Source: Rufibacter immobilis
Lineage (GTDB): Bacteria; Bacteroidota; Bacteroidia; Cytophagales; Hymenobacteraceae
NCBI RefSeq assembly: GCF_003721565.1
Contig: NZ_RJJE01000017.1
Coordinates: 980,636-1,044,635, forward strand
Length of the DNA: 64,000 nt
Direction: 5' to 3'
Shown: positions 1 to 8,843 of the stretch, piece by piece
Layout: every line of letters starts with the position of its first letter
Numbering within the stretch: position 1 is the stretch's first letter
The notes under the pieces: generated by a model
Seen by the model: only the letters and a program-made list of their open reading frames with translations
What the model was told of the DNA's origin: nothing
Database searches by the model: none
Program-made: the position numbers and the translations under genes

Positions 1-524
1 GCCTCATGGCCACCTGGTCCTCCCCCGCCGCCGCCGAAGATTTTTTCAAAGGCCACCCGCTTTTAGAGGAATACCGCCAGCACACCTTTGAGCAGTACCA
101 CCTTGACTTGCAACCGTTGCAGGCGCACGGCCTCTGGAGCGGCCAAAATCCGTTCACATCAGAAACCCTTCCGGCTCCCGCCGATAAACCCATTGCCGTA
201 CTCACCCGCGCCTCCATCAGACTCACCAAAGCCTTGGATTTCTGGAAACACGTGCCCCAAGCCAGCGCCAGCCTGGATCATGCGAACGGTTTATTAGCAT
301 CCATTGGCTTAGGCGAAGCTCCTTTTTTGAGGCAAGCCACCTTCAGCCTCTGGAAAGACGAAGCCAGCATGAAGGAATACGCCTATCGCATGGCCGCCCA
401 CCGCGAAGTCATCAAAAACACCCGCACCCGCGGCTGGTACTCTGAGGAGTTGTTCGCCCGGTTCACCCCGCTGCACAGTGAAGGCACCTGGAATAGCGTG
501 GATCCTTTGCAGGGGCTGGTGTAA
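1..524 (+). CDS. CrtA-like (spheroidene monooxygenase family) protein, 5' partial
   Basis: The frame is open to the window edge, so the gene is cut at its 5' end; the first in-window ATG (position 6) is probably internal. The visible 172 residues match my memory of Bacteroidota proteins annotated spheroidene monooxygenase: a PIAVLTRASIRL strand, FWKHVP, and a C-terminal part with FSLWKDEASMKEYAY and RTRGWYSEELFARF. In phototrophs CrtA is a heme monooxygenase acting on carotenoids. In non-phototrophic Bacteroidota the substrate is unknown, so only the family is claimed. About 50-60 N-terminal residues appear to be missing compared with the usual size. The stop codon overlaps the first base of the terminal inverted repeat of the element at 524-990. 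Confidence 0.7.
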   Translation, partial: LMATWSSPAAAEDFFKGHPLLEEYRQHTFEQYHLDLQPLQAHGLWSGQNPFTSETLPAPADKPIAVLTRASIRLTKALDFWKHVPQASASLDHANGLLASIGLGEAPFLRQATFSLWKDEASMKEYAYRMAAHREVIKNTRTRGWYSEELFARFTPLHSEGTWNSVDPLQGLV

Positions 525-990
525 TTGGCGCAGACGCTCGCAGGTCCTCCGGACGCTACGAGGTCTTTGGGAGTCCTGAGTTCTGAGTCTTGAGTCCAGA
601 GTTTATAAAGTAAGCTGAGGTAAGCTGGCGCGAGACTAAAGTCTCGTGACAAAGGATGATGCGAGTCTCCAGACTCGCCGGGAACCAAGAGCTGTTTTTA
701 CACACAGGAGTCTGGAGACTCCACCCACCGCAAGGCACGAGTCTGGAGACTTGCGCCAGTATCTGGGAAAATGAAATTCCGTTTCTGGCCTCTTTCCTTC
801 AAAACAGCCCGAAAACGGAAAAACAGAATTCCGTCTCAGGTGAGGGCGAACGTTTACACAGAAGAACACGCATACCAAATAATTCCCCTCCTCGGAGGGG
901 CAGGGGTGGGTTCTACCCGTTTACCACCGTAATACCGCCCACTCAAAAGACCTCGTAGCGTGCGCAGCACCTGCGAGCGTCTGCGCCAAT
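524..990. mobile_element. 467-bp MITE-like element with 45-bp terminal inverted repeats
   Basis: Positions 524-568 and 946-990 are inverted copies that match at 42 of 45 positions by eye; both ends read ATTGGCGCAGACG outward-in. There is no transposase frame. The interior is a mosaic of small palindromes: GCGAGACTAAAGTCTCG-type at 630-648, GCGAGTCTCCAGACTCGC at 661-678, GGAGTCTGGAGACTCC at 707-722 and a weaker one at 738-753. It also holds a degenerate copy of the window-wide palindrome at 779-818 and a GC-rich CCCCTCCTCGGAGGGG stretch near 887-902. I see no clear target-site duplication. It could be a non-autonomous transposable element or a nested set of intergenic repeats. Confidence 0.6.
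779..818. repeat. interspersed palindrome, degenerate copy
   Basis: Reads CCGTTTCTGGCCTCTTTCC on the left and ends CAGCCCGAAAACGG on the right, the layout of the 40-bp family with several arm mismatches. It lies inside the 467-bp element. Confidence 0.5.
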
Positions 991-1031
991 GCGTTTAGAG
1001 CTTCTTTTTCTGAAATCAGGCCAAAAACAGC
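991..1031. repeat. interspersed palindrome, asymmetric subfamily
   Basis: The left arm GCGTTTAGAGCTTCTTTTT is followed by CTGAAATCAGGCCAAAAACAGC instead of a true mirror arm. The same right half occurs at 14622-14661. The copy directly abuts the right end of the 467-bp element. Confidence 0.7.
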
Positions 1032-1148
1032 CACAGAAACCACGCTCCTGTACGCGGTGAGACTCCTCCTTTTTGCAGAATTTCCCTTACTTTTGCCTTC
1101 GGCCTAGTTCGGCCCCTTGAAAAGCACATTCCAACTGAAACCATACCC

Positions 1149-3920
1149 ATGTCAGAGTACGACTACCGATCCATTGAGCAGAAGTGGCAGCGCTTCTGGA
1201 GTGAGAACAAGACGTTCAAGACCGAGATTGACCCTAGCAAACCCAAGTTCTATTCGCTGGACATGTTCCCGTATCCGAGCGGGGCGGGTCTGCACGTGGG
1301 GCACCCGCTGGGCTACATCGCCTCTGACATTGTGAGCCGGTACAAGCGCCTCAAAGGTTTCAACGTGCTGCACCCCATGGGCTTTGACTCCTTCGGCTTG
1401 CCGGCCGAGCAATATGCTATTCAGACCGGGCAGCACCCGGCCGTGACCACCAAGCAGAACATTGAGCGCTACATTGAACAGCTGAACAACCTGGGCTTCT
1501 CCTTCGACTGGGACCGCGAGGTACGCACCTCAGACCCCAGCTACTACAAATGGACCCAGTGGATTTTCATGCAGCTCTTCAACAGCTGGTACAACTACAA
1601 TACAGAAAAAGCCGAGCCTATTGACACGCTGGTGGCCGAGTTCACCATGCGTGGCAACACGCACGTGAATGCCGCCTGCGACGAGGACACGCCGCACGTG
1701 ACCGCCGATGCCTGGGCCCGCCTTTCTGAGAAAGAGCAGCAAGACCTGTTGCTGAAATACCGCCTTACCTTCCTGTCGGAAGCTGTGGTGAACTGGTGTC
1801 CGCAATTAGGAACCGTTCTGGCGAATGACGAGGTAAAAGATGGCGTATCGGAGCGCGGTGGTTATCCGGTGGAGCGTAAACTTATGAAGCAGTGGATGAT
1901 GCGCATCACGGCCTACGCCGAAAGACTGTTGCAGGGCCTTGACACCATTGACTGGCCTGAGCCGGTGAAGGAGATGCAGCGCAACTGGATCGGGAAATCT
2001 GTGGGTGCGGAGCTTCGGTTCCAACTGGATGGCCACGAGCACAAGCACATCACCGTGTTTACCACCCGCATTGACACCATCTTCGGGGTGAGTTTTGTGG
2101 TGCTGGCGCCCGAGCATGAATATGTAACCGAGATTACCACCCCAGAGCAGCGTGCCGAGGTGGAGGAATACGTGACCTGGGCCAAGAACCGCTCGGAGCG
2201 CGACCGCATGTCTGATGTGAAAACCGTGACCGGAACCTTCACCGGCGCCTACGCCATTAATCCTATCTCCGGCGAAAAAGTACCCGTTTGGATCGCCGAT
2301 TACGTGTTGGCAGGCTACGGAACCGGGGCCGTGATGGCCGTACCGGGCCACGACACCCGTGACTACGCCTTCGCGAAGAAGTTCAACCTGCCCATTCCTG
2401 AGGTAGTTGCTGGTGGGGATTTGACCAAAGAAGCGTATGCGGGCAAAGAAGGCAAGATCATTAACTCAGGTTTCCTGAACGGTCTGGACGTGAAAGAAGC
2501 GATCAAAGCCGGTATTCAGCACGCCGAGGAGTTGGGCGTGGGTAAAGCCCGCATCAACTATAGAATGCGTGATGCCGTGTTCGGTCGCCAAAGATATTGG
2601 GGTGAGCCGGTACCGGTGTATTACAAAGACGGAATTCCGGCCTTGCTGGAGGAAAGCGAGCTGCCGCTGGTACTGCCGGAGGTGGATGCTTATCTGCCAA
2701 CTGAGACCGGTGAGCCGCCGCTGGGCCGCGCGCAGGACTGGAAATACCGCGGCGAATTTGAGTACGAACTGAGCACCATGCCGGGTTGGGCGGGTTCCAG
2801 CTGGTATTGGTACCGCTACATGGACCCGCAGAACGACAGCGCCTTCGCCAGCAAGGAAGCCATTGATTATTGGCAGAACGTGGACTTATATATTGGTGGT
2901 TCTGAGCACGCCACGGGTCACCTCCTCTACTCCCGCTTCTGGAACAAGTTCCTGTTTGACCTCGGGCTGGTGAACCAGGACGAGCCGTTCAAGAAGCTCA
3001 TTAACCAAGGCATGATCCAAGGTCGGTCGAACTTTGTGTACCGTGTCAAAGACTCCAACACGTTTGTTTCATTTGGGCTGAAAGACCAGTACGAAACCAC
3101 CGCGCTGCACGTAGATGTGAACATCGTAGAGAATGATGTACTGGACACAGAGCAGTTCAAGGCCTGGCGACCTGACTTCGCGAATGCGGAATTCATCTTG
3201 GAAGACGGCAAATACCACGTGGGCGTGGAAGTGGAGAAAATGTCCAAGTCCAAGCACAACGTGGTGAACCCGGACAAACTAGTGGAGGAATACGGTGCCG
3301 ACACCCTCCGCATGTACGAGATGTTCCTGGGGCCATTGGAGCAGTTCAAGCCATGGAACACCAACGGCATGGACGGCGTGTACAAGTTCCTGCGCCGCTT
3401 CTGGAAACTGTTCTTTGACGAGCAAGGCAACTGGGCTGTGACCGAAGAGCAACCCACGCCGGCCGAGCTGAAGTCATTGCACAAAACTATCAAGAAAGTG
3501 GAGGAAGACATTGAGCGCTTCTCCTTCGGGACCAGCGTGAGCCAGTTTATGATTTGCGTGAATGAGTTGTCTTCCTTGAAAACGAAGAAGCGCGCCATTC
3601 TGGAGCCGTTGACCGTAGTGCTGGCCTCCTACGCCCCGCACATCACTGAGGAACTCTGGAGCCGCTTGGGTCATACGGAGAGCATCACCTACGCCGCTTA
3701 CCCAGCCTGGAAAGAGGAATTCCTCACCGAGAGTACTTTTGACTATCCTATCTCCGTGAACGGGAAAGTGAAAAGCAAAATGACCTTTGACCTGAAAGCC
3801 TCTAAAGAGGAAGTAGAAACCGCCGTGCTGGCCTCTGAGCAGGTGCAGAAACTTTTGGAAGGCAAACCAGTGAAGAAGGTGATTGTGGTGCCGGGCAAGA
3901 TTGTGAACGTAGTGATTTAG
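1149..3920 (+). CDS. leuS: Leucyl-tRNA synthetase
   Basis: Class I aminoacyl-tRNA synthetase that charges tRNA-Leu in the cytoplasm. The 923-residue length fits bacterial LeuRS. The HIGH-type motif is HVGH at residues 49-52 in [15 protein letters not shown]. The CP1 editing domain spans roughly residues 230-480, with TTRIDTIFG and the [15 protein letters not shown] signature. The KMSKS signature is at residues 697-701. An anticodon-binding helical domain and C-terminal tail complete it. The chosen ATG precedes the conserved [16 protein letters not shown] start. A TACTTTTG at about 1088-1095 resembles a Bacteroidota -7 element some 55 bp upstream. A strong hairpin terminator follows at 3971-4007, so leuS looks monocistronic. 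Confidence 0.98.
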   Translation: MSEYDYRSIEQKWQRFWSENKTFKTEIDPSKPKFYSLDMFPYPSGAGLHVGHPLGYIASDIVSRYKRLKGFNVLHPMGFDSFGLPAEQYAIQTGQHPAVTTKQNIERYIEQLNNLGFSFDWDREVRTSDPSYYKWTQWIFMQLFNSWYNYNTEKAEPIDTLVAEFTMRGNTHVNAACDEDTPHVTADAWARLSEKEQQDLLLKYRLTFLSEAVVNWCPQLGTVLANDEVKDGVSERGGYPVERKLMKQWMMRITAYAERLLQGLDTIDWPEPVKEMQRNWIGKSVGAELRFQLDGHEHKHITVFTTRIDTIFGVSFVVLAPEHEYVTEITTPEQRAEVEEYVTWAKNRSERDRMSDVKTVTGTFTGAYAINPISGEKVPVWIADYVLAGYGTGAVMAVPGHDTRDYAFAKKFNLPIPEVVAGGDLTKEAYAGKEGKIINSGFLNGLDVKEAIKAGIQHAEELGVGKARINYRMRDAVFGRQRYWGEPVPVYYKDGIPALLEESELPLVLPEVDAYLPTETGEPPLGRAQDWKYRGEFEYELSTMPGWAGSSWYWYRYMDPQNDSAFASKEAIDYWQNVDLYIGGSEHATGHLLYSRFWNKFLFDLGLVNQDEPFKKLINQGMIQGRSNFVYRVKDSNTFVSFGLKDQYETTALHVDVNIVENDVLDTEQFKAWRPDFANAEFILEDGKYHVGVEVEKMSKSKHNVVNPDKLVEEYGADTLRMYEMFLGPLEQFKPWNTNGMDGVYKFLRRFWKLFFDEQGNWAVTEEQPTPAELKSLHKTIKKVEEDIERFSFGTSVSQFMICVNELSSLKTKKRAILEPLTVVLASYAPHITEELWSRLGHTESITYAAYPAWKEEFLTESTFDYPISVNGKVKSKMTFDLKASKEEVETAVLASEQVQKLLEGKPVKKVIVVPGKIVNVVI

Positions 3921-3923
3921 TTT

Positions 3924-3964
3924 CCGTTTAGCGCCTGTTTTTCTGAAAACAAGCCGAAAACAGG
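3924..3964. repeat. interspersed palindrome, degenerate
   Basis: CCGTTTAGCGCCTGTTTTT with a right half CTGAAAACAAGCCGAAAACAGG, starting 4 bp after the leuS stop codon. Confidence 0.7.
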
Positions 3965-3970
3965 AAATAA

Positions 3971-4007
3971 GCAGAAGGCCGCTGAAATTCAGCGGCCTTC
4001 TGCTTTT
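3971..4007 (+). terminator. intrinsic terminator of leuS
   Basis: Perfect stem GCAGAAGGCCGCTGAA / TTCAGCGGCCTTCTGC with a 1-base centre, followed by TTTT. Confidence 0.85.
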
Positions 4008-4051
4008 ATGTCCAATTTTATGTCCAATGTTGTTATGCTACTCTCTACCCC

Positions 4052-4146
4052 CTTTCTTGTCATCCTGAAAGGATCTTGTGAGCGAACTAGAAAAGCATTG
4101 ATTAAACGCTTCTGCCGCTTGCCCACAAGATCTTTCCAAGATGACA
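4052..4146. repeat. inverted-repeat intergenic element (about 95 bp)
   Basis: GTCATCCTGAAAGGATCTTG near 4053-4074 is mirrored by CAAGATCTTTCCAAGATGAC near 4125-4144, about 19 of 22 positions. From memory this resembles a frequent Bacteroidota intergenic repeat. No coding sequence is evident in it. Confidence 0.55.
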
Positions 4147-4200
4147 AAGTAAAAGTACTTGAGTATTCAAGTAGTGACTATCAATTTAATACAGCCTTCA

Positions 4201-4554
4201 TCAAACCCCTAATTCCACCCTCACCTTCTTCGGGAGGCACTTCACCACCAGTTCATAGGAATGGTCAATGAGCTCTGGTAGCAACCCCATGGGAAGGGAG
4301 GCCTCTGGGTAGATGGTGTTCCAGTGTTTCTTGTTCATGTGGTAGCCGGGCTGAATGACATGGTACTGTTCCCTGAGTTCCACCGCCCGTTCCGGGTCAC
4401 ATTTCAGGTTCACGCCCTCGGCGTAGCTGTTCAGGCTGCACATGGCAAACATCTTTCCGGCCACTTTAAAAACCAGGGTGTCTTCGCCGAAAGGCAGGGT
4501 TTCCTCTACGTGAGGCTTGGCTAGGCAGTAGTCTCTGAATTCCTCTATGTTCAT
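4201..4554 (-). CDS. MmcQ/YjbR family protein
   Basis: 117 residues starting MNIEEFRDYCLAKPHVEETLPFG. The PHVEETLPFGEDTLVFKVAGKMFA block, a mid-protein NLKCDPERAVELREQ and the terminal GYHMNKKHWNTIYPE segment are typical of the MmcQ/YjbR (CyaY-like fold) family, which is annotated as DNA-binding but poorly understood. A longer frame extends upstream to 4677, but that extension reads through a terminator hairpin and a palindromic repeat. I therefore place the start at the ATG at 4554, which gives the family's usual length. The stop TGA is at 4201-4203. It is probably a single-gene unit, downstream of the DUF6728 terminator. Confidence 0.85.
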   Translation of the reverse strand: MNIEEFRDYCLAKPHVEETLPFGEDTLVFKVAGKMFAMCSLNSYAEGVNLKCDPERAVELREQYHVIQPGYHMNKKHWNTIYPEASLPMGLLPELIDHSYELVVKCLPKKVRVELGV

Positions 4555-4567
4555 GAAGGCCAAGGTA

Positions 4568-4604
4568 TAAAAAAGAGCCATTCCCTCAAAAAGCAAATGG
4601 CTCT
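4568..4604 (-). terminator. intrinsic terminator, minus strand
   Basis: Arms AGAGCCATT / AATGGCTCT (4574-4604), followed on the minus strand by a run of Ts. It is placed to end transcription from the DUF6728/ispG side before the MmcQ gene. Confidence 0.7.
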
Positions 4605-4637
4605 CTAATCCTGTAGGAAGTATCAAAAAACTCCGAT

Positions 4638-4677
4638 GCTGTTTAGGGCTAATTCCCGAAAAACGGCCGCTAAACAC
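4638..4677. repeat. interspersed palindrome, degenerate
   Basis: GCTGTTTAGGGCTAATTCCCG with right arm AAAAACGGCCGCTAAACAC. The GGCTAATTCC variant of the left arm recurs at 23998. Confidence 0.65.
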
Positions 4678-4697
4678 AAGCGGTGGCTAGTTCAATT

Positions 4698-4868
4698 TTA
4701 CCGCGTCATCAACTTTATCACCAGGTACACTAGTCCGCACAGGAACATGAGCATGGACACCTTGTTGATGAGGTGCATGGTGCGCAGGTTGAAATTGGTT
4801 TTGCGGTTGGGGTCTTTTTTCCGGAAGAAGTAGGTGGCCACTTCCGTGAAATCAAATAATCCTTTCAT
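4698..4868 (-). CDS. DUF6728 family small membrane protein
   Basis: A 56-residue protein read directly from the minus strand: MKGLFDFTEVATYFFRKKDP, then NRKTNFNLRTMHLINK, then a single hydrophobic segment (VSMLMFLCGLVYLVIKL) and a short basic end. The FRKKDPNRxxNFNLRxMHxINK block is what I remember of the DUF6728 family of Bacteroidota. No function is known. It is likely a one-pass membrane protein with a cytoplasmic N-terminus. It lies 84 bp downstream of ispG on the same strand and may share its transcript. Confidence 0.75.
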   Translation of the reverse strand: MKGLFDFTEVATYFFRKKDPNRKTNFNLRTMHLINKVSMLMFLCGLVYLVIKLMTR

Positions 4869-4952
4869 ATCTTTTCTTTTGAAGATGCGACTTCCTTAGT
4901 TAAATAACAGCCTGTGCCACAGAAAGATTGTCAAGCTGAGGTGATTTTTTGC

Positions 4953-6962
4953 TTACGCCTCCACGCCCACCGGCTCCATCCAGTTGCCGTCTTCCCGTAT
5001 CAATTCAATCAGTTCATCTACGGCGCGTTCTTCGGGCACCGATTTCTTGATCACCTGCTGACCGCGGTACAGCGCAATCTTGCCTTTGCCCACGCCCACG
5101 TACCCGTAATCGGCATCGGCCATCTCGCCGGGACCGTTCACAATGCAGCCCATGATGCCAATCTTCACACCTTTAAGGTGGTCGGTGCGTTTCCGGATCA
5201 TGGCGGTGGTTTCCTGCAAATCAAACAAGGTACGGCCGCAGCTAGGGCAGCTGATGTACTCTGTTTTGCTCATGCGCGTTCTAGCCGCCTGCAAAATCCC
5301 GAAGGCCAGTTTGTTCAGCCCTTCCAAGGTGTAGCCCCACTCCTCTTTGCTGCGGTAACTCAGGTCCTGGGTGCTTAGTAAAACCCCATCCCCGAAGCCG
5401 TCAATGAGCAATCCTCCCACATCAGTGGCGGCGTAGAGTTGCACTTGTTCATCGGTAAGATCTTCATAGGAACGTTTGATGATGACCGGCACGGGCTGTC
5501 CCTGGTTCATGAGCCGGATGAAGGCTTTGCGCTGCTCCGGCATGGCGTGCTCGTTTTCCGTTTCCAGAATCAGCACCACGTCTGGGCGGTTGTGCAGCGT
5601 TTCAATGAAGTCATTGGTAAGTTGGCCCAATGACACCTGCACGAAGTTGAGTTTCGGGTGCCAGGAATCGGCGGTTTCAAACTGCACGGCGGTGTAGAGC
5701 GGGTAACGTTCTTCGCGCTGTTCGGCTTCCAGCCAGGCGGTGTAGTCCACGATCTCTTTCAGGCCGTTGGGCAGCATGAACGTGATAGGCGAGCTGCCGG
5801 TATACACGTAATCTGCGCCCTGGTCAGACATGTGGAATTTATCCAGCACCGGCGAATAGATATGCCCTACCGGCCGAAGGTCTTCATACGTGATGTCTTC
5901 CAACCGGCTCAAGTCTGCCACTACGCGCGGCACGTTATGGCTGCCCAGGTTCAGCACCTCGCGGGTTTCACGGCGGTGGTACTGGAACGGGTTGTACGGC
6001 AGATGGCAGATGGGTTTGATAGGCGTATGGCCGGCGCGGGTGGCGTAACGGTCAATCAGCATTTTCGCCACTGGCGCTTCCAGTTCCGGGGCCTCGGTGA
6101 GGGAAACCCGAACGGTATCGCCTAGTCCGTCTTCCAGCAGCGTACCAATCCCTACGGCTGATTTCACGCGTCCGTCTTCCCCTTCCCCGGCTTCGGTCAC
6201 GCCTAAGTGCAATGGGTACGGCTGCAATCCTTCCTCCTCCAGTTTCTGCACCAACAGGCGGTAGGCTTGCACCATCACCTGGGTATTGCTGGCTTTCATG
6301 GACAGCACCACGTCATAGTAATTCAGGTCTTCGCAGATGCGCAGGAACTCCAGGGCGCTTTCCACCATGCCTAGCGGGGTATCGCCATAGCGGCTCAGGA
6401 TACGGTCAGACAACGAGCCGTGGTTCGTACCGATGCGCATGGCAGTGCCGTACTCCTTGCAGATGTTCACCAGCGGCGTGAAGCGCTCGCGTATGCGGTC
6501 AAGCTCGGCCTGGTAGGTGGCATCTGTATAGTCAATAATCTGAAATTTCTTTTTATCGGCGTAGTTGCCGGGGTTCACGCGCACCTTCTCCACCAAACGG
6601 GCGGCCAACTCGGCGGCGTTGGGCGTGAAGTGGATATCAGCGATCAAAGGCACGGTATAGCCGCGGGCGCGGAGTTCTTTCTTGATGTTGCCCAGGTTTT
6701 CGGCTTCTTTCACGCTGGGGGCCGTGATGCGCACATATTCGCAACCGGCCTCCACCATGCGTATCACCTGCTCCACCGAGCCCAGGGTATCCATGGTGTC
6801 TACGGTGGTCATGGACTGAACCCGGATGGGGTTGTTTCCGCCCATGGCGAGGTCGCCTATCTTCACTTCACGGGAGAGGCGGCGGGTATAGTTGGTGAGG
6901 CTGGGGCAGTAAAGGCCTTCCAGCGCATGAGAATCTGTGTTCATGGGAAATGCGTTTTCCAT
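4953..6962 (-). CDS. ispG: (E)-4-hydroxy-3-methylbut-2-enyl-diphosphate synthase (long form)
   Basis: IspG/GcpE converts MEcPP to HMBPP in the MEP isoprenoid pathway, using a [4Fe-4S] cluster. At 669 residues this is the long bacterial/plant-type form: an N-terminal TIM barrel (RVQSMTTVDTMDTLGSVEQ, PLIADIHFTPNAAE, KVRVNPGNY), a central insert domain of roughly 250 residues, and the C-terminal cluster domain with CPSCGR and GIMGCIVNGPGEMADADYGYVG supplying the cysteine ligands. The start is either M1 or M7 (MNTDSHALEG, ATG at 6944); both precede the conserved barrel. The gene is followed by DUF6728 on the same strand. Confidence 0.96.
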   Translation of the reverse strand: MENAFPMNTDSHALEGLYCPSLTNYTRRLSREVKIGDLAMGGNNPIRVQSMTTVDTMDTLGSVEQVIRMVEAGCEYVRITAPSVKEAENLGNIKKELRARGYTVPLIADIHFTPNAAELAARLVEKVRVNPGNYADKKKFQIIDYTDATYQAELDRIRERFTPLVNICKEYGTAMRIGTNHGSLSDRILSRYGDTPLGMVESALEFLRICEDLNYYDVVLSMKASNTQVMVQAYRLLVQKLEEEGLQPYPLHLGVTEAGEGEDGRVKSAVGIGTLLEDGLGDTVRVSLTEAPELEAPVAKMLIDRYATRAGHTPIKPICHLPYNPFQYHRRETREVLNLGSHNVPRVVADLSRLEDITYEDLRPVGHIYSPVLDKFHMSDQGADYVYTGSSPITFMLPNGLKEIVDYTAWLEAEQREERYPLYTAVQFETADSWHPKLNFVQVSLGQLTNDFIETLHNRPDVVLILETENEHAMPEQRKAFIRLMNQGQPVPVIIKRSYEDLTDEQVQLYAATDVGGLLIDGFGDGVLLSTQDLSYRSKEEWGYTLEGLNKLAFGILQAARTRMSKTEYISCPSCGRTLFDLQETTAMIRKRTDHLKGVKIGIMGCIVNGPGEMADADYGYVGVGKGKIALYRGQQVIKKSVPEERAVDELIELIREDGNWMEPVGVEA

Positions 6963-7166
6963 ACTTCTATAACTACCGGCTAAACCAGATTGTTCAGCGT
7001 AGTTTTTGTAAAAGTAACATCTTTTTTTGAGTTCATCCGCGGGCGCGGCCTACCCTAGGGTGCGGCATTTGGCAAGAAGGCACCTGTGCTCCTTTGGCTA
7101 CTTCCAGTATAACTTGAAGTAGAATTTATGCGTACCTATGAAGCCAATCCTTAACACTCAATGCCT

Positions 7167-7649
7167 ATGTCGCTACTATTCATATCACAAAGCCACCGCC
7201 AGACCGCCACTTCCTTGCAAAAAGAGGGGGTTCCTGCGCAGCAACTTCCTTCTACCATTCAATTGGCCCGCGAGACCGCCGAGAGTTGGCTGCACCAGGA
7301 AATTGAGCAGGGAAATCTGCCGCTGGTGATTCAGCTGGTGAATGGGAAATTCCCGGAGAGCAGTGCGCAACTGCTGTTGGAAGAGTTGAAAGACCTGCTG
7401 GTGGCTAAGTTTATTGTGAGGTTGAAGTTCAATTATGCACTTGCCAGAAACGCCGCCTCCATTGTGCTTCCGTTTGTGATGCAACGCCTGGTAGATCACC
7501 TGCAACAGAATCCTCAGTTCAAGACCTGGTGGGATGCCCTAGACCTGCGCAAACACCTACCCTCCAAAGCCGACCTTAAATCTAAGATCAGATCTGTGGG
7601 CCAATCATTGAGTGGAAATGCCTCGGCGAGTGAGAGTGCCTTTGCTTGA
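7167..7649 (+). CDS. hypothetical protein, paralogue of the gene at 8220
   Basis: A 160-residue protein, not recognised. It is clearly paralogous to the protein at 8220-8714: both have an SxLF/PFLQRS..QTA/AQSL start, an IQ(L/I)ARET(A/V)E(S/Q)WL(H/Q)(Q/K)E(I/L)E block near residues 30-50, an AL or AS(I/V)(V)LLPFV(M/L)(Q/K)R(L/V) helix, and QNP(Q/K)(F/M)(K/Q)xWW near the C-terminal third. It appears all-helical, with one fairly hydrophobic segment. I choose the second in-frame ATG (7167; 7161 is also possible) because MSLLF aligns with the paralogue's MSVPF. A palindromic repeat begins 8 bp after the stop. Confidence 0.7.
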   Translation: MSLLFISQSHRQTATSLQKEGVPAQQLPSTIQLARETAESWLHQEIEQGNLPLVIQLVNGKFPESSAQLLLEELKDLLVAKFIVRLKFNYALARNAASIVLPFVMQRLVDHLQQNPQFKTWWDALDLRKHLPSKADLKSKIRSVGQSLSGNASASESAFA

Positions 7650-7655
7650 TAGCTG

Positions 7656-7699
7656 TTGCGTTTAGAGCCTCTTTTTGAAAAAACAGGCTCTAAACGCAA
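7656..7699. repeat. interspersed palindrome
   Basis: GCGTTTAGAGCCTCTTTTT mirrored by AAAAACAGGCTCTAAACGC, with flanking TT/AA extending the pairing. It immediately follows the gene at 7167. Confidence 0.85.
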
Positions 7700-7726
7700 T
7701 TTTTTTTAATACTACTCCTATTCCTC

Positions 7727-8110
7727 CTAAGGTGGGTTCCGCAGCAGCGGATCTTCTGTGGAGGCGTTGGCCTCACCCTGTTCCTTTAAACGCTCCACCC
7801 GGTTCCCGATTCTTTCGTGCATCCTTTCGTCCTGGAGGTAGGTCTGTTGGTCTAAGTCAAAATCGGCGGGGCTATGCTCTTTGGCTAGTTCATGTAGCTG
7901 GAAGATATAAGTGTCAATCCGGTTGATGGCTTCAGACACGAATTCGGTGGCGTGCCCATTCTCCTCAGAGATTCCTTCCTTCACCTCCTCGGCGAGTCTG
8001 ATTTCCTGCTGGATGAAAGGGGCAGGCGCATTTCCTTTCAGGCGTTCCTGCTCCAGGCGCTCTTTGAATTTAGGTACTTCAAAATCCATATTTCTTTGCT
8101 TTAACCCCAT
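7727..8110 (-). CDS. hypothetical protein, charged and helical
   Basis: A 127-residue protein starting MGLKQRNMDFEVPKFKERLEQERLKGNAPAPFIQQEIRLAEEV, with no recognised family. It is highly charged, with heptad-like helices and no signal peptide or membrane segment. An in-frame TTG (8170) would add 20 lysine-rich residues. The ATGs at 8110 and 8089 are better candidates, and none has a clear ribosome-binding site. It lies convergent to the gene at 7167 and divergent from the gene at 8220. Reading frame length and amino-acid make-up support coding, but this is the least certain gene of the region. Confidence 0.5.
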   Translation of the reverse strand: MGLKQRNMDFEVPKFKERLEQERLKGNAPAPFIQQEIRLAEEVKEGISEENGHATEFVSEAINRIDTYIFQLHELAKEHSPADFDLDQQTYLQDERMHERIGNRVERLKEQGEANASTEDPLLRNPP

Positions 8111-8219
8111 CTTCCGTTTCAACTCTGCCTTACGCAATTTTTTTTCAGTTGTTAGCCCATAAAAATGCAACCTTCAGGATTGAACGCCGTAGCCATGAAA
8201 AAAACTTACCCCCACTCCT

Positions 8220-8714
8220 ATGTCCGTTCCTTTTTTACAGAGAAGTCACGCGTTTGCGGCGCAGTCCCTCCATAGAGCCGGTTTAACGGTTAGCCAGATT
8301 CCGCAGGCGGTACAGATTGCCCGCGAAACGGTGGAGCAGTGGCTCCAGAAAGAATTGGAAAGTGGCAATACCCATGAGGCGCTGCAGGTGCTGAAAGGTC
8401 ATGTGCAGGAAAAAGGGGCGCAAATGCTTTTTGATAAACTCAAAGACATGCTGTTGGTACGTCTGGTGTTACACCTAGGTATAAAGAGCGCCTTGGCTAC
8501 TAATATAGTAACCCTCCTATTGCCCTTCGTGCTGAAGCGGGTGTATGATCTGGCCCGGCAAAACCCCAAGATGCAGGCCTGGTGGCGCGAACAGGAATGG
8601 CGCCAGCACATGCCTACCATGGAGAAGGTCAGGAACATCATCAAGGAAGTGGGCCAGAACCTGAAGCCCGCCAGCCGGAAAACAACCTCTACAGATCAGG
8701 CGCTGTTCATCTAA
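8220..8714 (+). CDS. hypothetical protein, paralogue of the gene at 7167
   Basis: A 164-residue protein whose sequence parallels the gene at 7167 along most of its length, including AVQIARETVEQWLQKELE, a central LFDKLKDMLLVRLVLHLGIKSALATN and QNPKMQAWWREQEWRQHMP. No domain is recognised; it is predicted helical. Two homologous genes separated by about 570 bp, with an unrelated minus-strand gene between them, suggest an old local duplication. Each copy is followed within 10-30 bp by a member of the palindrome family. Function unknown. Confidence 0.7.
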   Translation: MSVPFLQRSHAFAAQSLHRAGLTVSQIPQAVQIARETVEQWLQKELESGNTHEALQVLKGHVQEKGAQMLFDKLKDMLLVRLVLHLGIKSALATNIVTLLLPFVLKRVYDLARQNPKMQAWWREQEWRQHMPTMEKVRNIIKEVGQNLKPASRKTTSTDQALFI

Positions 8715-8741
8715 CGGCGGCAGCTCAATAAATATAGTTGG

Positions 8742-8781
8742 GCGTTTAGCGGCTCTTTTTTGAAAAACGGCCGCTAAACGC
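8742..8781. repeat. interspersed palindrome
   Basis: GCGTTTAGCGGCTCTTTTT mirrored by AAAAACGGCCGCTAAACGC: the left AGCGG pairs with the right CCGCT, a compensatory variant of AGGGG/CCCCT. Confidence 0.85.
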
Positions 8782-8788
8782 ATTTTCA

Positions 8789-8826
8789 TAAAAAAAGCCT
8801 CTGCATTACTGCAGAGGCTTTTTTTA
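8789..8826. terminator. bidirectional intrinsic terminator
   Basis: AAAGCCTCTGCA / TGCAGAGGCTTT stem with A and T runs on either side. It serves the plus-strand gene at 8220 and the minus-strand glutamine synthetase. Confidence 0.85.
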
Positions 8827-8843
8827 TGAAATGGAAACTAAGA

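Noticed and set aside
656-958. 100-codon plus-strand frame inside the 467-bp element
   Set aside because: Its sequence is translated repeat palindromes and a GC-rich repeat; no start context or homology.
4555-4677. N-terminal extension of the MmcQ/YjbR gene
   Set aside because: The extension translates a terminator hairpin and a palindrome copy; the ATG at 4554 gives the normal family length.
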